Source: Serilophus lunatus
Taxonomy: Eukaryota > Chordata > Aves > Passeriformes > Eurylaimidae
NCBI GenBank assembly: GCA_013399895.1
Contig: VXBA01003720.1
Location: 533,467-597,466 of the forward strand
Length of the DNA: 64,000 nt
Reading direction: 5' to 3'
Both the position numbers and the translations under genes were made by a program. Of the stretch, positions 12,501 to 23,400 are shown piece by piece. Under the pieces are notes generated by a model. It did no database searches. It was not told where the DNA came from and saw only the letters and a program-made list of their open reading frames with translations. Numbering within the stretch: position 1 is the first letter of the stretch; each line of letters opens with the position of its first letter.

Positions 12501-14755
12501 CACAATTAGCCTTTTCAGAATTATTTCCTTTGGGAAAAACTATAAAATAGCAAAGAGAAAAGTAAAGAAGTAAAAAATGCGAAGAGTAAAAACTCATAGA
12601 ATGTAATTTATATTCATGCAATTGCTAGGGTGAAAAAGTGACAAACAAAAAATATTATGAAGTCTGCAAACAGTTTTTTTAATTAGAAGCATTTCAACCA
12701 AAATATGAAGGAATGAGTGAATAAAAAGTAGCTCCCTGTTAGCCCTGTGAAATGCCAACACCTCTGATGCGTTCACTTTTTAGTAATTACTTTCTCATCT
12801 GAACTGTTTCCCTGTTCATATTTCTAAAAACAATGTGTAGTTCTTATGCAGACTTCAAAAACAAGCTCTAAAGATTCATCCAAGTCCACAGTAAATATAC
12901 AAAACTTGAGCCTAAATCCAAAGCCCTCTTCAGTCACCTCAAGTCGAATCAGGAAACAGGTTGCCCAAAGAGGTGGTAGATGTCTCATTCCTACAAACAT
13001 TCAACATCAGGTGGGATGGCTGATTCAGTTGAAGCTGTCCCTGCTTATTGCAGAGAGGTTGGAACAGATGACCTCTAAAGGTCCCTTCCAACACAAGCCA
13101 TTCTTTGATCTGCACGAATGTCTGTTGAAATTCCTCTATCCCTCCAGGTTAGCGGTGCCTCCCTGTGCTCATTGCCTTAGATTTGGCCCAAGCCTCTTTG
13201 CCATTCTTGCCCTTAGGACAGGTCACTAGGCCAGTTTGGCTTGTCTTCTGGGGTGCACTGAGTCCGTATTCTGTACTGAATTGACAGGCAGGTGCAGCAG
13301 TTGTTCTTACGAACCACCGAGGCTGTGCAGAAGAGTACCAGGTACAGCTTAAACTTTCAGACACACTATCATGCCCCAGAAGTAAGTGAGATTTGGCCAT
13401 TTGAGTAATTCCAACACTTTTTGAAACTGTTGCACTCTGCTTCCAGTAGTGGCTTTTTCACTGTTATTTTTGTCCAAAGGATTCTCCTGAAAAAGTAGCT
13501 AAGGCACTGAGCAGGATTTCTTTCTCTCCTTTCCCTCAGCCTAAGCACAAACCTAACCATATGGAGCTACCTCAAAGGGCTGCAGCCGAAATATGAAATG
13601 GTGCCAGGTGCCTAACTGAATGCCCTCCTAGCCTGTTCCTCAGGAGAAGAAACACCTGTATGTGGAGAGCTCTCTGTGTGATCTGAATGGTTCAAAGGCA
13701 CAGCCATTATTTCCTGATACCCTAATTCTTTTCTCTTCCTTAAGAATACATTAGGGCCTCAGTTCCTATGTGTTCCTGGTGAGACAGAGGGATACATGTG
13801 CATAGAGACCTATTGCTTCCTATATGTAAGTGACACCTACTACCTGGCTTTGTTTGGCAGGCTGGCTGATACTGAATTCCTCTATGGAGAAGAGTGGCCC
13901 TGGGAAGAGGAGAAACACCAAAGACAACATTCAGTGTTAAGAAGAGTCAAGAGATTTCTCAGTGTCCATGAGGCTCCTTCATACCCAGCTCACCGGCGCT
14001 ACAGTCGGCAGACAAGTGAGAATTCGGTGTTTTTCCCAGCAGATGAAAAGGGGCACATCAGACGGCTGCAGGAAATGCACACAAGAGGGAGGCACTCTAC
14101 TTCAAGCTTCAAGAAGAAACACGAAGGGGTTGGCAGAAGTAATAGACTTCGTAGTAGCCGAGATCTAGGACCCATAACTGAAACATCAAGGAATGAGGCA
14201 CAGTTCGATAACAGTGACACCTCATCCGAGACAAACAAGCCAGTTCCTGAGGTCATCATCTCTGAAGCCGAGGAGAATGCACCTGATGTGCTGGACAAGC
14301 CAAATCTGCCAACAGAGCGCTCCGCAAGCATGCCAGAAGAGAAGCTCCAAAGGGTCCTAGCTGAGGCAAATGTGGCTCTTCTGAACCAACCTTTTTCCCC
14401 CCAAGAAATGACTACGTACCTCTCAACCTCAGAGTTGCATCAGTCCCTTCCTACTGTGATAGGGGAGCCCAGACATGAGCCTCCTGGTAGTAACATAGCT
14501 GGTCTCATAACAGACCCTGAGAGAAACCTCCAGCGATGGAGTTTACCAAGCTTCCATAGTCCAAGTGCTGGCACCGCACCACCTTTACCAGATTCCAGGA
14601 CAACTTCACAACAAAGGACCTCCAGTGATGGAAAAAATGTTACTTCTGCTGCTGCTCCAGAGACATTTGAGATGCAACATGTATGGGAAAACATGGACAG
14701 TAAAGAAACAGCCATAGTAGAATTTTCTAATGAGGAAAGTGAAAGAAAACTTTGA
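536..14755 (+). CDS. BEST3: Bestrophin-3, calcium-activated chloride channel family (5' end outside window)
   Basis: Seven coding exons are visible: 536-769, 5332-5486, 6136-6213, 6595-6747, 10010-10090, 11407-11558 and 13861-14755 (stop 14753-14755). All have AG/GT borders and compatible phases, and lengths 234, 155, 78, 153, 81 and 152 match the bestrophin family pattern. The first two coding exons, with the start and first membrane segment, lie upstream. If they have the usual 247 coding bases the protein is 664 residues (human about 668). Signatures: VNRWWNQFVNLPWPDRLM, a Ca2+-clasp segment NPFGEDDDDFETN whose acidic run falls at 300-304, and IPSFLGSTI at 356-364, described in BEST3 as an autoinhibitory segment. 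The long last exon encodes a Ser/Thr-rich cytoplasmic tail with RRVKRFLS and a terminal MDSKETAIVEF-like motif; this tail separates BEST3 from BEST1, 2 and 4. Bestrophins are pentameric anion channels; BEST3 is expressed in muscle, heart and vessels (family knowledge). Convergent with the protease gene downstream. Confidence 0.95.
2455..2760 (+). repeat. Degenerate ancient interspersed repeat (CR1-like, low-confidence family)
   Basis: Starts with a motif like CATAGATTTTAA, then ATAATCTAGTCTGAC, and later GATTTAAAATCCAGCTGG, GGAGACTACGCCACATCC and CAGTCTGAACTTG. The order of these blocks resembles an old amniote repeat common in turtle and crocodilian genomes. The match is from memory and heavily diverged, so family and borders are uncertain. 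Confidence 0.45.
5306..5323 (+). repeat. Poly(T) run forming the polypyrimidine tract of a BEST3 acceptor
   Basis: Eighteen consecutive T, preceded by TTCTTCTTC, end only 8 bases before the AG at 5330-5331. The homopolymer thus acts as the splice polypyrimidine tract of the 155-bp exon and is likely length-variable. Confidence 0.8.
8789..8817. repeat. Overlapping perfect inverted repeats in a BEST3 intron
   Basis: GTATTTTTCCC (8789-8799) and GGGAAAAATAC (8801-8811) are exact reverse complements separated by one base. The central CCCTGGG (8797-8803) also pairs with CCCAGGG (8811-8817). The two hairpins are mutually exclusive. No gene or known repeat explains them. Confidence 0.7.
12940..13115 (+). 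mobile_element. CR1 LINE 3' fragment, degenerate
   Basis: Segments close to the CR1 3' consensus: AACAGGTTGCCCAAAGAGGTGG, a diverged ACATTCAACATCAGGTGGGATGG, then GGTTGGAACAGATGACC followed by TCTAAAGGTCCCTTCCAACAC. Sense orientation within the last BEST3 intron (11559-13860). Divergence suggests an old insertion. Confidence 0.85.
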
Positions 14756-15364
14756 CCATGCTTCCTCTGGGTTTCCCTGAACTTCTTGTCTTCTATTGAA
14801 TGTGGTTTGCTGAACGCAGATTTGCTGAAAGTGCAGAAGGGCAGACTCGATGCTCAGACAAGTCCTGAGGAAGATCCAACAGAGGATTTGGGCACATAAA
14901 TATGAGGCATTGTAGTGACATATTTTAAGCTATTTGGTCATTAGCTGGAAACTTGTGACCCTATGAGGAAAACATTTATGGGGAGCACTGAGACCCTCAG
15001 GAGTGGATGCAAGCTATCTAGTGCACAGGGCAGTGAGCTGCGTAGGCTCAAATAGAGGAAACACTAAGGCTGTCAGAAGAGTGGAGATGATTCTGTCCAC
15101 TTTGGATCCATGCTGAACACTGCTGCCTTTGTCAACTCCATCAGGTTAAGGTCCATGACATCCTTGTAAGACCCACCAAGACTCTTGGTTTCTACTCAGG
15201 TGGGTCAAAAGTGAGGTGTGGGCTCAATTCTCTCCTCAACCGGGAAAGATTCAGTGCACCAGCTCTCACTACCTGGAGAAACACCTGAAAAATCAGGCTC
15301 CTCATTCGTGTAGGACAATAGCCTGCCCCACTCCTGGTCAAGCTATGCCACTATAGAGTGGAAA

Positions 15365-15370
15365 AATAAA
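15365..15370 (+). other. BEST3: Candidate BEST3 polyadenylation signal
   Basis: AATAAA about 610 bases after the BEST3 stop, in GAAAAATAAAAGG. It is the first exact hexamer I noticed downstream, so 14756 to about 15390 is the proposed 3' UTR. Transcript data are needed to fix the end. Confidence 0.4.
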
Positions 15371-15399
15371 AGGATTAAATGTTTAACTTCAGTAAGAAA

Positions 15400-18300
15400 T
15401 ACGGAAAAGGCAAAACTGTTGATGAGCTGGGCATGGGAGGTCTCAGTCTTGTCTTTGTTCTTTGGAGCACATGTGTGGCATACTCAGTGGGTGTTTAGTG
15501 TAAAATGAGGCTCCCTGGGGGCTCCCTAGTGATGAGAGGGCTGTGGCATTCTCTCAAGAGGTGATGGAGCTGCAGGGGCAACTGAGTTTAGGGCTCTACC
15601 CTTGTGGAGATCTTCAGCTGGAACTGCACAGGCTGCAGTCATGCCAGCAAGAAAACAAAATGGCCCAGAACTACTAGCAAAATTGGTCTCCACTTCCTTC
15701 CCCTCCCCCCCATTGAAATGCTTCCCAGATATACCACACACATTCTCTATTAACTCAAACCTGCACCAGCATTAGGTGGCTCTTGATGCTCCAGGGGTGG
15801 CCAAGGCACCTCCCCAAACCTCCTGTAGTGATCTGGCCTTTCAGCTGTCATTCCTGCCAGATGTCTCAAATCAGGCCAGGAAGGCAGTAGCAGCTCTCAC
15901 TCACATTTACAAAAACACAATCCAGAGCATGTCACCAGCATTCTCCCACAAGTAAGTATCCAAGTAGATGGCCTCCCCAGGAAAGAGAAAGACCGCAGGC
16001 TGGAAAGAACAGAGACAGTGGGAGACAAAGAAAATGATGGTTGTACAACAGCCAGCAAAATCAGTGTGGACTGTAGGGACATCGAGTCCACCTGGCTCTT
16101 TTGCTCAGAAGGTTGCACTTCAGACAACAAACCATTATCTGTGTCAGGGCAACTGTAGCCAGTGGATTCCAGGAGTCTTTGGGACTCCCTGAAGCTGAGA
16201 AGGGAATAAACAGACCTGCCTGCTCCTGCTTCTCTGACCAACAACTTAGGTGAGGAGCCCTTCCACCAAGTGATCACATACAGCAGGACTCTGCTGTCTC
16301 ATCTGAGTAGGCTTTGGATCAAAAATCAACCACTCTTCCTACTTCTACTTCTTCCAGCTTTATTTCAGTCTGGGATTTGACTCCTGCTGGTGCACATTAG
16401 GCATAGTCTGAGTAAAGCCACCCTTTCATATCCTTCAAAGACACTTGAAAAAGCACATGTATTCCCATCAGTTTAGGAAGCAGAGGACATGTGGCCAAAG
16501 GAAGAGCTGTTTAAACTCATATTATGTGAATTCTAGGCATGCAGAAAAGCCAAGCACAGATTTCTCAGTCACCTACAGAGGCACGTTTTCACACCGAGAG
16601 ATGAGGTGACACTGGTGTGTGACAGCAGCTTAGTATGGTTTGACTGCACTTTGGAGTAAGGCATTCTGGTGCAACCCCACCCTTGCCACTCCACAACAAG
16701 TCCTCAGGCAAATCAAGTTGCTATGTTCAGGTTTGACCAATAAAATGAGAAACTCCATGAAGTAAAATTATATTGAAATAAATAGCACCTTAGCCTAGCA
16801 ATCCAATTTTCTGAATGGCCCTTACTAGGCAATACCCAGCTTCTGGAAGGATCATTTCTTTCCTCCCAATTCCCTATTTCTTATTGTAACTGAAACTGTA
16901 CTTTTCTATTCAATGTTTTCTCAATCAGCAGCTGTCAAGGAACTTCATTTACCAATGAGGTTAATTTAAACAAATGGTAAATTTTAAGTATAAAAAATAC
17001 ATTTTAAGGATATTCAGACAGTTCCAGCAACACAGCTAGAAAAAAAAAGTAAAAGTATCTTCTCTGTAGCACTTTCTTAAAGTCAAGAGAGCAGCACAAG
17101 TTTCTGGGGAGTTTGGCCATACTCCTCCCAGTTGTTCATGTATAGGAAGGTTTTTCAGCAGCTGCAAAGAAATTCTGGCCCATTATCAAGCTTTCTCCTT
17201 ACAGTACATAATCTTGAGGAACTGTGCTTCCCACTATAAGGGAATTCAAACAAGGAATTAGAGATACCTGTCAAGTGACCACTATGAATCTGCACTAAGA
17301 GTCCTGTCCCATCCCACCTTCTCACTCTAATTCTTTACACAGCTTCCACCAAGGCTTAAGGTGTTGGAGCAAAGTGCTCTTCCTCCTCAACCCAGCCATA
17401 AGCATGTTTCATCCCAGCATTGCTAAGCATAAAAGAGCCTTCCCAGCTTTTCATCATCCAGCTCTGCTCATCTTCCATCATCTTCTCAGCCTGGCCACTG
17501 CCTAGAGTGCACGCTGCTGCTTCCCACCAGGGTATTATACATCTTATCAGCAATGATTTTGCTACCTCTTCCCACTCACTCTGCCAGCACTCCTTGGTCC
17601 TGCAACTATGTTAATTCTTAGACAGAGGTTAAGGGTGGACACACAGCAGCCATAAAGTAGATAAAAGCTTCAGTTAAGTCCTACAGAGATGTCTACCAGA
17701 CGTGTATTTGCATGGTTAATTAAGAATGACAGCACCGAAGCCATGCAATGCAATCTGCAACTAGCTTTTCACACAGTGAGCCAGATCCAGGCTAGCTATA
17801 ATATTCTGTTCACTGCTTGTAAAGAAGATAGTGCTGGGGTGAGTTACCAGAAAAATTTCCTCTCTTCATTTAGTCTGTTACCACACTTTTGCAAACATCT
17901 GTGGATTCTGATTTGTATTAAATTATCTTTTGAGATTATGTGCTTTTAGGCACTTCTTTCAGTAAACTATTTTCTTTAGCATGGTAAATGGACTATTTTA
18001 GCAAACCAAACAATGTACAATTCATGTTCACAAGTATAAGCAACATCAAATTATTGCATGAATAAAGGCACTTTGAGAAACACCACTGTCTTGGTTGTAT
18101 TGAACTCTTAAAAGCACTTCTGGCAAAGGTTTGACCTATCGTGCAAATCAACTTGATGTACACCAGGAACAGTGATGCAGGCTTACAGAAGCTGGCAAAG
18201 CTGGAAAAGGAAAGAATAGGGCCAGGATAGACAAATAGGTCAGAGAAGCAGCTTGTTCCTATCAAATGGTGTTAATCTTGAGCAGGTTCTGATATATCAG

Positions 18301-20127
18301 AACAATGGAAGGGCCACTCCCTGTACATGCTGCCTGATTTTCCACCCGTTTCTAGGATATGTTCACACTTTGCACTGGAATTCATAGAGCCAAGATGTCA
18401 ATGCTGGGACCAACTGGTTGCAGGAACATGTCCCAGCACCCTTAAAACCTTTGTCATAAATAACAGATCTCTAACTCTGACTGCAAGCTCATATTTGAGG
18501 AATATATATGTATTGTAGAAATAAAGGAAATGGACCAGAGTGCTAAGTCTGCTGCACAGTAGAGAAAACAAAAATACCCTGCTCCTGTTAAATAAAGGAT
18601 AGGGCTTTATAGACTTTTTTGTCTCAGTTTATGACCAAAAAAATTACATTGTCTAGACAAATAAGTTAGATCAAATAAGTTATCCATTCTTAAATAGTGG
18701 TAAGGACAAAGGGGAATCAAGGCAAGACTGGCCTGAAATACATGGTCACGTCACACAGCTCAATCTCATCTGCAGAAAGAGACGGCTGGCAGCAGAGTGT
18801 CCTTTGCTGGAGGTTGATAGCCTGGATGCCAAATGTGTAACACAATGGCTGCAAATAGAGAGTCACGAAAACAGGCACCAGAGAGAGGGAGTATTTCATC
18901 CTGGAATGCAAGATCAGTATGTCAAAGATACCAACAGGCAAACCAAACTACAGGTTTCAGTAATACTTACTGAGTCTTACAACTGAAGCCTTAAAATCTA
19001 GGGGCCTGTGATTGTTTGTAACGCTGCCAAGGCCAGCAATTGGCGTTGACTTTGGTCTGTGCTAAATACATGCAGACAGGTGGCAGCAGCAAGTCCCTGG
19101 GGGCCACCAATCCCTGTCCCAACAATGCCACCATGGTACAGGTCCCCGACTCCCCATGTCTCTGCCCTGCTGGGGAGGTGCCCAGTGCACAGGGCTGGGA
19201 CTGCAGATGCTTTTTTGGTTTAGGAAGACACGTGCCAACGCATCACATCTTCCCCCTCCAAGACACAGAGCAGCCTGAATTTTCAATTGCCGTTATACCC
19301 TCTGTTCTCCTTCCTCTCCAGCACTTGAACCACTGTAAGAAAACTTAAAATGTTAACTGAAATATCACTGAGATCAAAGCAGATTTTCCTTGGTTAAGTT
19401 TTATTCATGGGTGCTGGGACAGTATCAGCTTTAGCAATACAAACAAACATTCCAATGGGTATAATTTAGGTGAATCTTCTTTTGCCAAAACAGTGCAGCT
19501 GCTTGTGGCTGTTTTACCTGAAACTGCTGCCACTGCTGACAAGAAATGGCTGAGCAAGGGACAGTAGATATCTAGTGCTGGTGCATTAGTCCCATAATTC
19601 ATCTGAGGTGGAGGGACACGGTGGTATGGTATGCCTTAGCATGGGCTGCAGTCTGAGTTTTGTAATGTGAATAGATGCTGCTCCAGCTGCTGACACTGCC
19701 AAGGGGCAGAGGTGTCAGATGCTAAAAGCAGCATCTGACCTAAGACTTGCTGAGATCCAAAAGAGGAATAGAAAAATATCTATTAATAATGAACCCAAGG
19801 GAAAAAGCACATTTGAGTGATGGTGTAAGGATCAGGAAATTGTATTAAATGAAATGTAGTGAAAATTAGTGGTCACACAGGCATCAGTCAAATTCCCTTT
19901 TATATAAGCTGATTGGAGAAAACTAATTTAAAAAGAATTTCCATGGCACTAAGGAAACAAATTTGAACAAAACTCAAATCACAGAAAATGAGGAAAAAGA
20001 AGTATCTTGGAAATGAGGTAGAAACTAGTAAACAAAAAGAAAAAAAGGATAGCCAGACCAGGAAGGATTTGGGTTCGTTTCCCCCACTCATAACTGCTAT
20101 CTTGTTAGCCTGGCACTGTTCAGCATT
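15400..20127. other. Intergenic interval between convergent BEST3 and protease genes
   Basis: About 4.7 kb. Only short, low-conservation reading frames on either strand, no splice-bounded exon with recognisable protein similarity, no tRNA-like cloverleaf and no clear CR1 copy seen. Confidence 0.55.
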
Positions 20128-20133
20128 TTTATT
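20128..20133 (-). other. Candidate polyadenylation signal of the aspartic protease gene
   Basis: TTTATT on the + strand reads AATAAA on the - strand, about 283 bases past the protease stop at 20416-20418. This gives a compact 3' UTR typical of this family. Inference from position only. Confidence 0.4.
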
Positions 20134-20415
20134 CTTCCAGATCTTTTGCAAATTTGAGTGCTGAGCTGTTTCTGCTTTATCCTGGGAGCTGTGGTGTCCA
20201 TCATTTACTCAGAAAAAAATTGTTTCTTGGTTACAAACATATAGGTAGTGAGCCAAACTATATCACATGGGACAAAGATCACTGCAAAGTCCTTAAAACC
20301 TGGAGAGGGACAACATAACCTGCGTTTAGGTCCAAAGTTTTAGTAGAAGCCCTTCTTCACACATGTATGGAAGAACATTACATTAACATTTAAGGCAGAA
20401 TAAATGATTTATGAC

Positions 20416-23400
20416 TCAGTAGTAATCCTTCCTGTGAGCAGCTTTTGCAAATCCTACTCTGTCATTCCCACGATCAAAAATGCAGTAAAATGCAGACATG
20501 AAGACATCTCCTAAAATCCATAGTGGGCCAGTGCGAGTGGGGATGTCGAGAGACTGAAAGCCACTCATGCAGAAGGTTTCGTCGTCAATAGATTCCTGGA
20601 AGGGAAAGCGCATGTCCTTGTGGCAGCCTGCTCCAGCCTCAGCTCAGGAACTGAGGAACAGGGAGCAGGGAGCCTGTGGATACACACCTTTAGGACATAT
20701 TGCTCTGCTGTCAGCTTGTACTCGTGGTGTCCAATCGTGAAGCTTATATGAGGCAAGCTTGACAATCTTCTGCAGTCTACGAGAAACTGTATGCGATGCA
20801 CTGGTTGAGATCCATTTTTCTTTTTTAAGTATTGGCCTTTGAATTCAAGACTTTTGCAGTAGGTAATAGTGAATTTACTGCGGAAAAACATCATCGGGCT
20901 GACTTACAGCCCAACAGTGCCCTCCGGCTTTCCAGTTCCTGTACTCATCAAATCACCCTAGCAGCCTAGAACACTGTACCAAAGCTACCAGTGACCCAGG
21001 GCTAATGAAAATCCTTGCAAGTCTCAAAAGGAAGGAGGTGAAGGGGAGATCTGATGTCTTCCCTGTACAACTCAAGAGCAAAACTGAGTGTGTTAGCTCC
21101 TGTGTAAGCTTTTGCTGAGCAAAAGTCCACCAGTGCTCTGGCCTTGACTGGGCAGAGGGAGCTGCCTCCAGCCACACAGGGAAGCACCCTGTGGCTGCAG
21201 GTCACCCCAGGTCCTCCCATAACACCATCATTTTAGGGAAAAAAAAAAACAACTACTGAGGAATACAACACTTTATACTTACACTCTGCACTAGAGTGGG
21301 ATTGAAAAAGCAGAAGGACTAAACTCTTGCATGGTCATTAATTTCCATAAGTAACACATTCACTTACAGTTACACAGAAGATCATTTCCTGGCCTTTCTA
21401 GTTATTTCATGAAATAACTGGTGTGCTAAATGGCACTGTGTTATGTTCCAAATCTCAGAGTGACTTTTGCTGTAAACTGTACTGTTCAAAGTAATTGTTT
21501 TAGAGGCTTCCAAGAAGCAAGAATCTGAATTTGCTGCTTTTCAGTCTGCTTTATGAAAACATATCCCTAAGTCTTGTGTACACTTACAAGATGTCATACC
21601 ATTAGAACAAAATAAACCATGGGATACAGAGAACAAGGGTAAAAAAAGCAGTTAAATGGTTCATAGTATACAAGAAGAAAGACATCATTTGTTCACATAG
21701 CTAGTACATGCAGAAAAAACTTAATCCTTGCTGGAAAGAGATAAAAGTTCTGGTAAAATCACTGATGGATACACTCATTTTTACTGAGATTGCTTAAAAA
21801 ATAGTCATAGCAAATTTTATTCTCAGGATACATTTTTGCAGATTCTGAGATGCCAGCTGAATGTTCTTATATCAGCACTGGAGTATGAAAACTTACACTG
21901 CAATGACCTGTTGTTTGTTTATATTGTGCTAGTATAAGTACATTGGAAATACTTATTTTATCTATATCCATTAGTGTGTACCATTAAAAAAACAACTTGT
22001 TATCAAAGCACACTCTTTGGCATGTATCTGAAAATGTGAACAAAATCAAAATTAATTGAGAAAGAACCAGAAGCTTCAGAAGTTGTCATCAGAATCTTCC
22101 TCTTACAAAGTGAAGTGGATTAAGAGTCCACTTTTATCTTTATATTTTGTCCAGTGCACTGGGCAACTGTAATTTTCTTCCAAGAGCATTTTTGAGCCAG
22201 GATGAAGAGAAATGCAAAGTTAACAGAAGCCATATGAAGTAGCTTTATTTGGAGCACTGCAGCTGTGGCAAAATGCTAGTGACCTGTGGGAGTCAGTCAA
22301 GGGCCAGCAATAAGGCATGGTGGAAGTAAGCTGCTCTTTCCCTGGAAGCAGGAACAGGAGGGAATGGTGGGAGTGTCAGCAAACGGGATGCAGGAGAGAG
22401 CAGCAGGGAAGAGAGGAAAACCAGCAAGGGGTCAGATGAATAAGGTTCAGGAGGGAGAATAAGAGACAGCACCCTGCACTCTGTGACTCATCTGCCAGGA
22501 GCCAGCATAGCGAGTGACACTGATGTGCATCCCTCCCAGAAGCCCCGGCCAACGCCAGCTACTCCGCTGCAGGCTGACAGTGACAGCCTGTCAGTGAAGC
22601 CACTGTGGGACTGCCATTAAAATACCATTCCAAATGCCTTTACATTTGGTGCTGATGTGCCTGGCTATCTGGACCAAACCCCTTCTGACTTGGGGGAGCC
22701 AACAGCTGTAAGTGGGGACATTGAAAATCCTCTGGTCTTCCAAAAGAAAATTATTTCTCATGCAGTGTACAGGTTGATTCCTCAAATAGATAAGCTCATT
22801 ATTTCCTTACACAACAGCTCAGAGAATGGGAGAGGAGGTGAATGGGAGGAGGCCTGGGGAAGCAAGGCAGATAGGTCAAAACCAGTTTGGTTCCAAATTC
22901 AGTGCTGTCCTGGTAACAAGGCCTTCACCGAGACTTTTCTAAGCAATTATTTGGTTATTTTCCCACCCTATCAGCTCTTTGCACCAAATACCAATTTCTC
23001 TTCCTCTCTGGCTGTTTTCTGGCTGTACAGTTTTTACCTCTCCAGTATTTGATGGACTTGCCCCAATATACTCTTGTAATCGCCGGATTTGTGAAGAAGG
23101 GCCAGTGATAAGAGAAGTGCCTGAGTCAACGATGGCTTCGCAGCCATGGGAGCAAAATGCCACCCGGCCCTGGATCTTTATACTGCAAGTGAAAAACAAA
23201 GCATCTTTAAGTAAATGGCATATACACACTGACTGAAACATCAAATTATTCCTAGCTAAAGTACCAGAGTACAGACTGAAGTTACTCCAAGGTAGTAAGT
23301 GACAGGTCAAGAGGCCTGAAGTTGCACCAGGGTGGGTTTAGATTGTATATTAGGAAAAACTTCTTCACAGAAAGGGTAGTAAAGCATTGGAACAGGCTGC

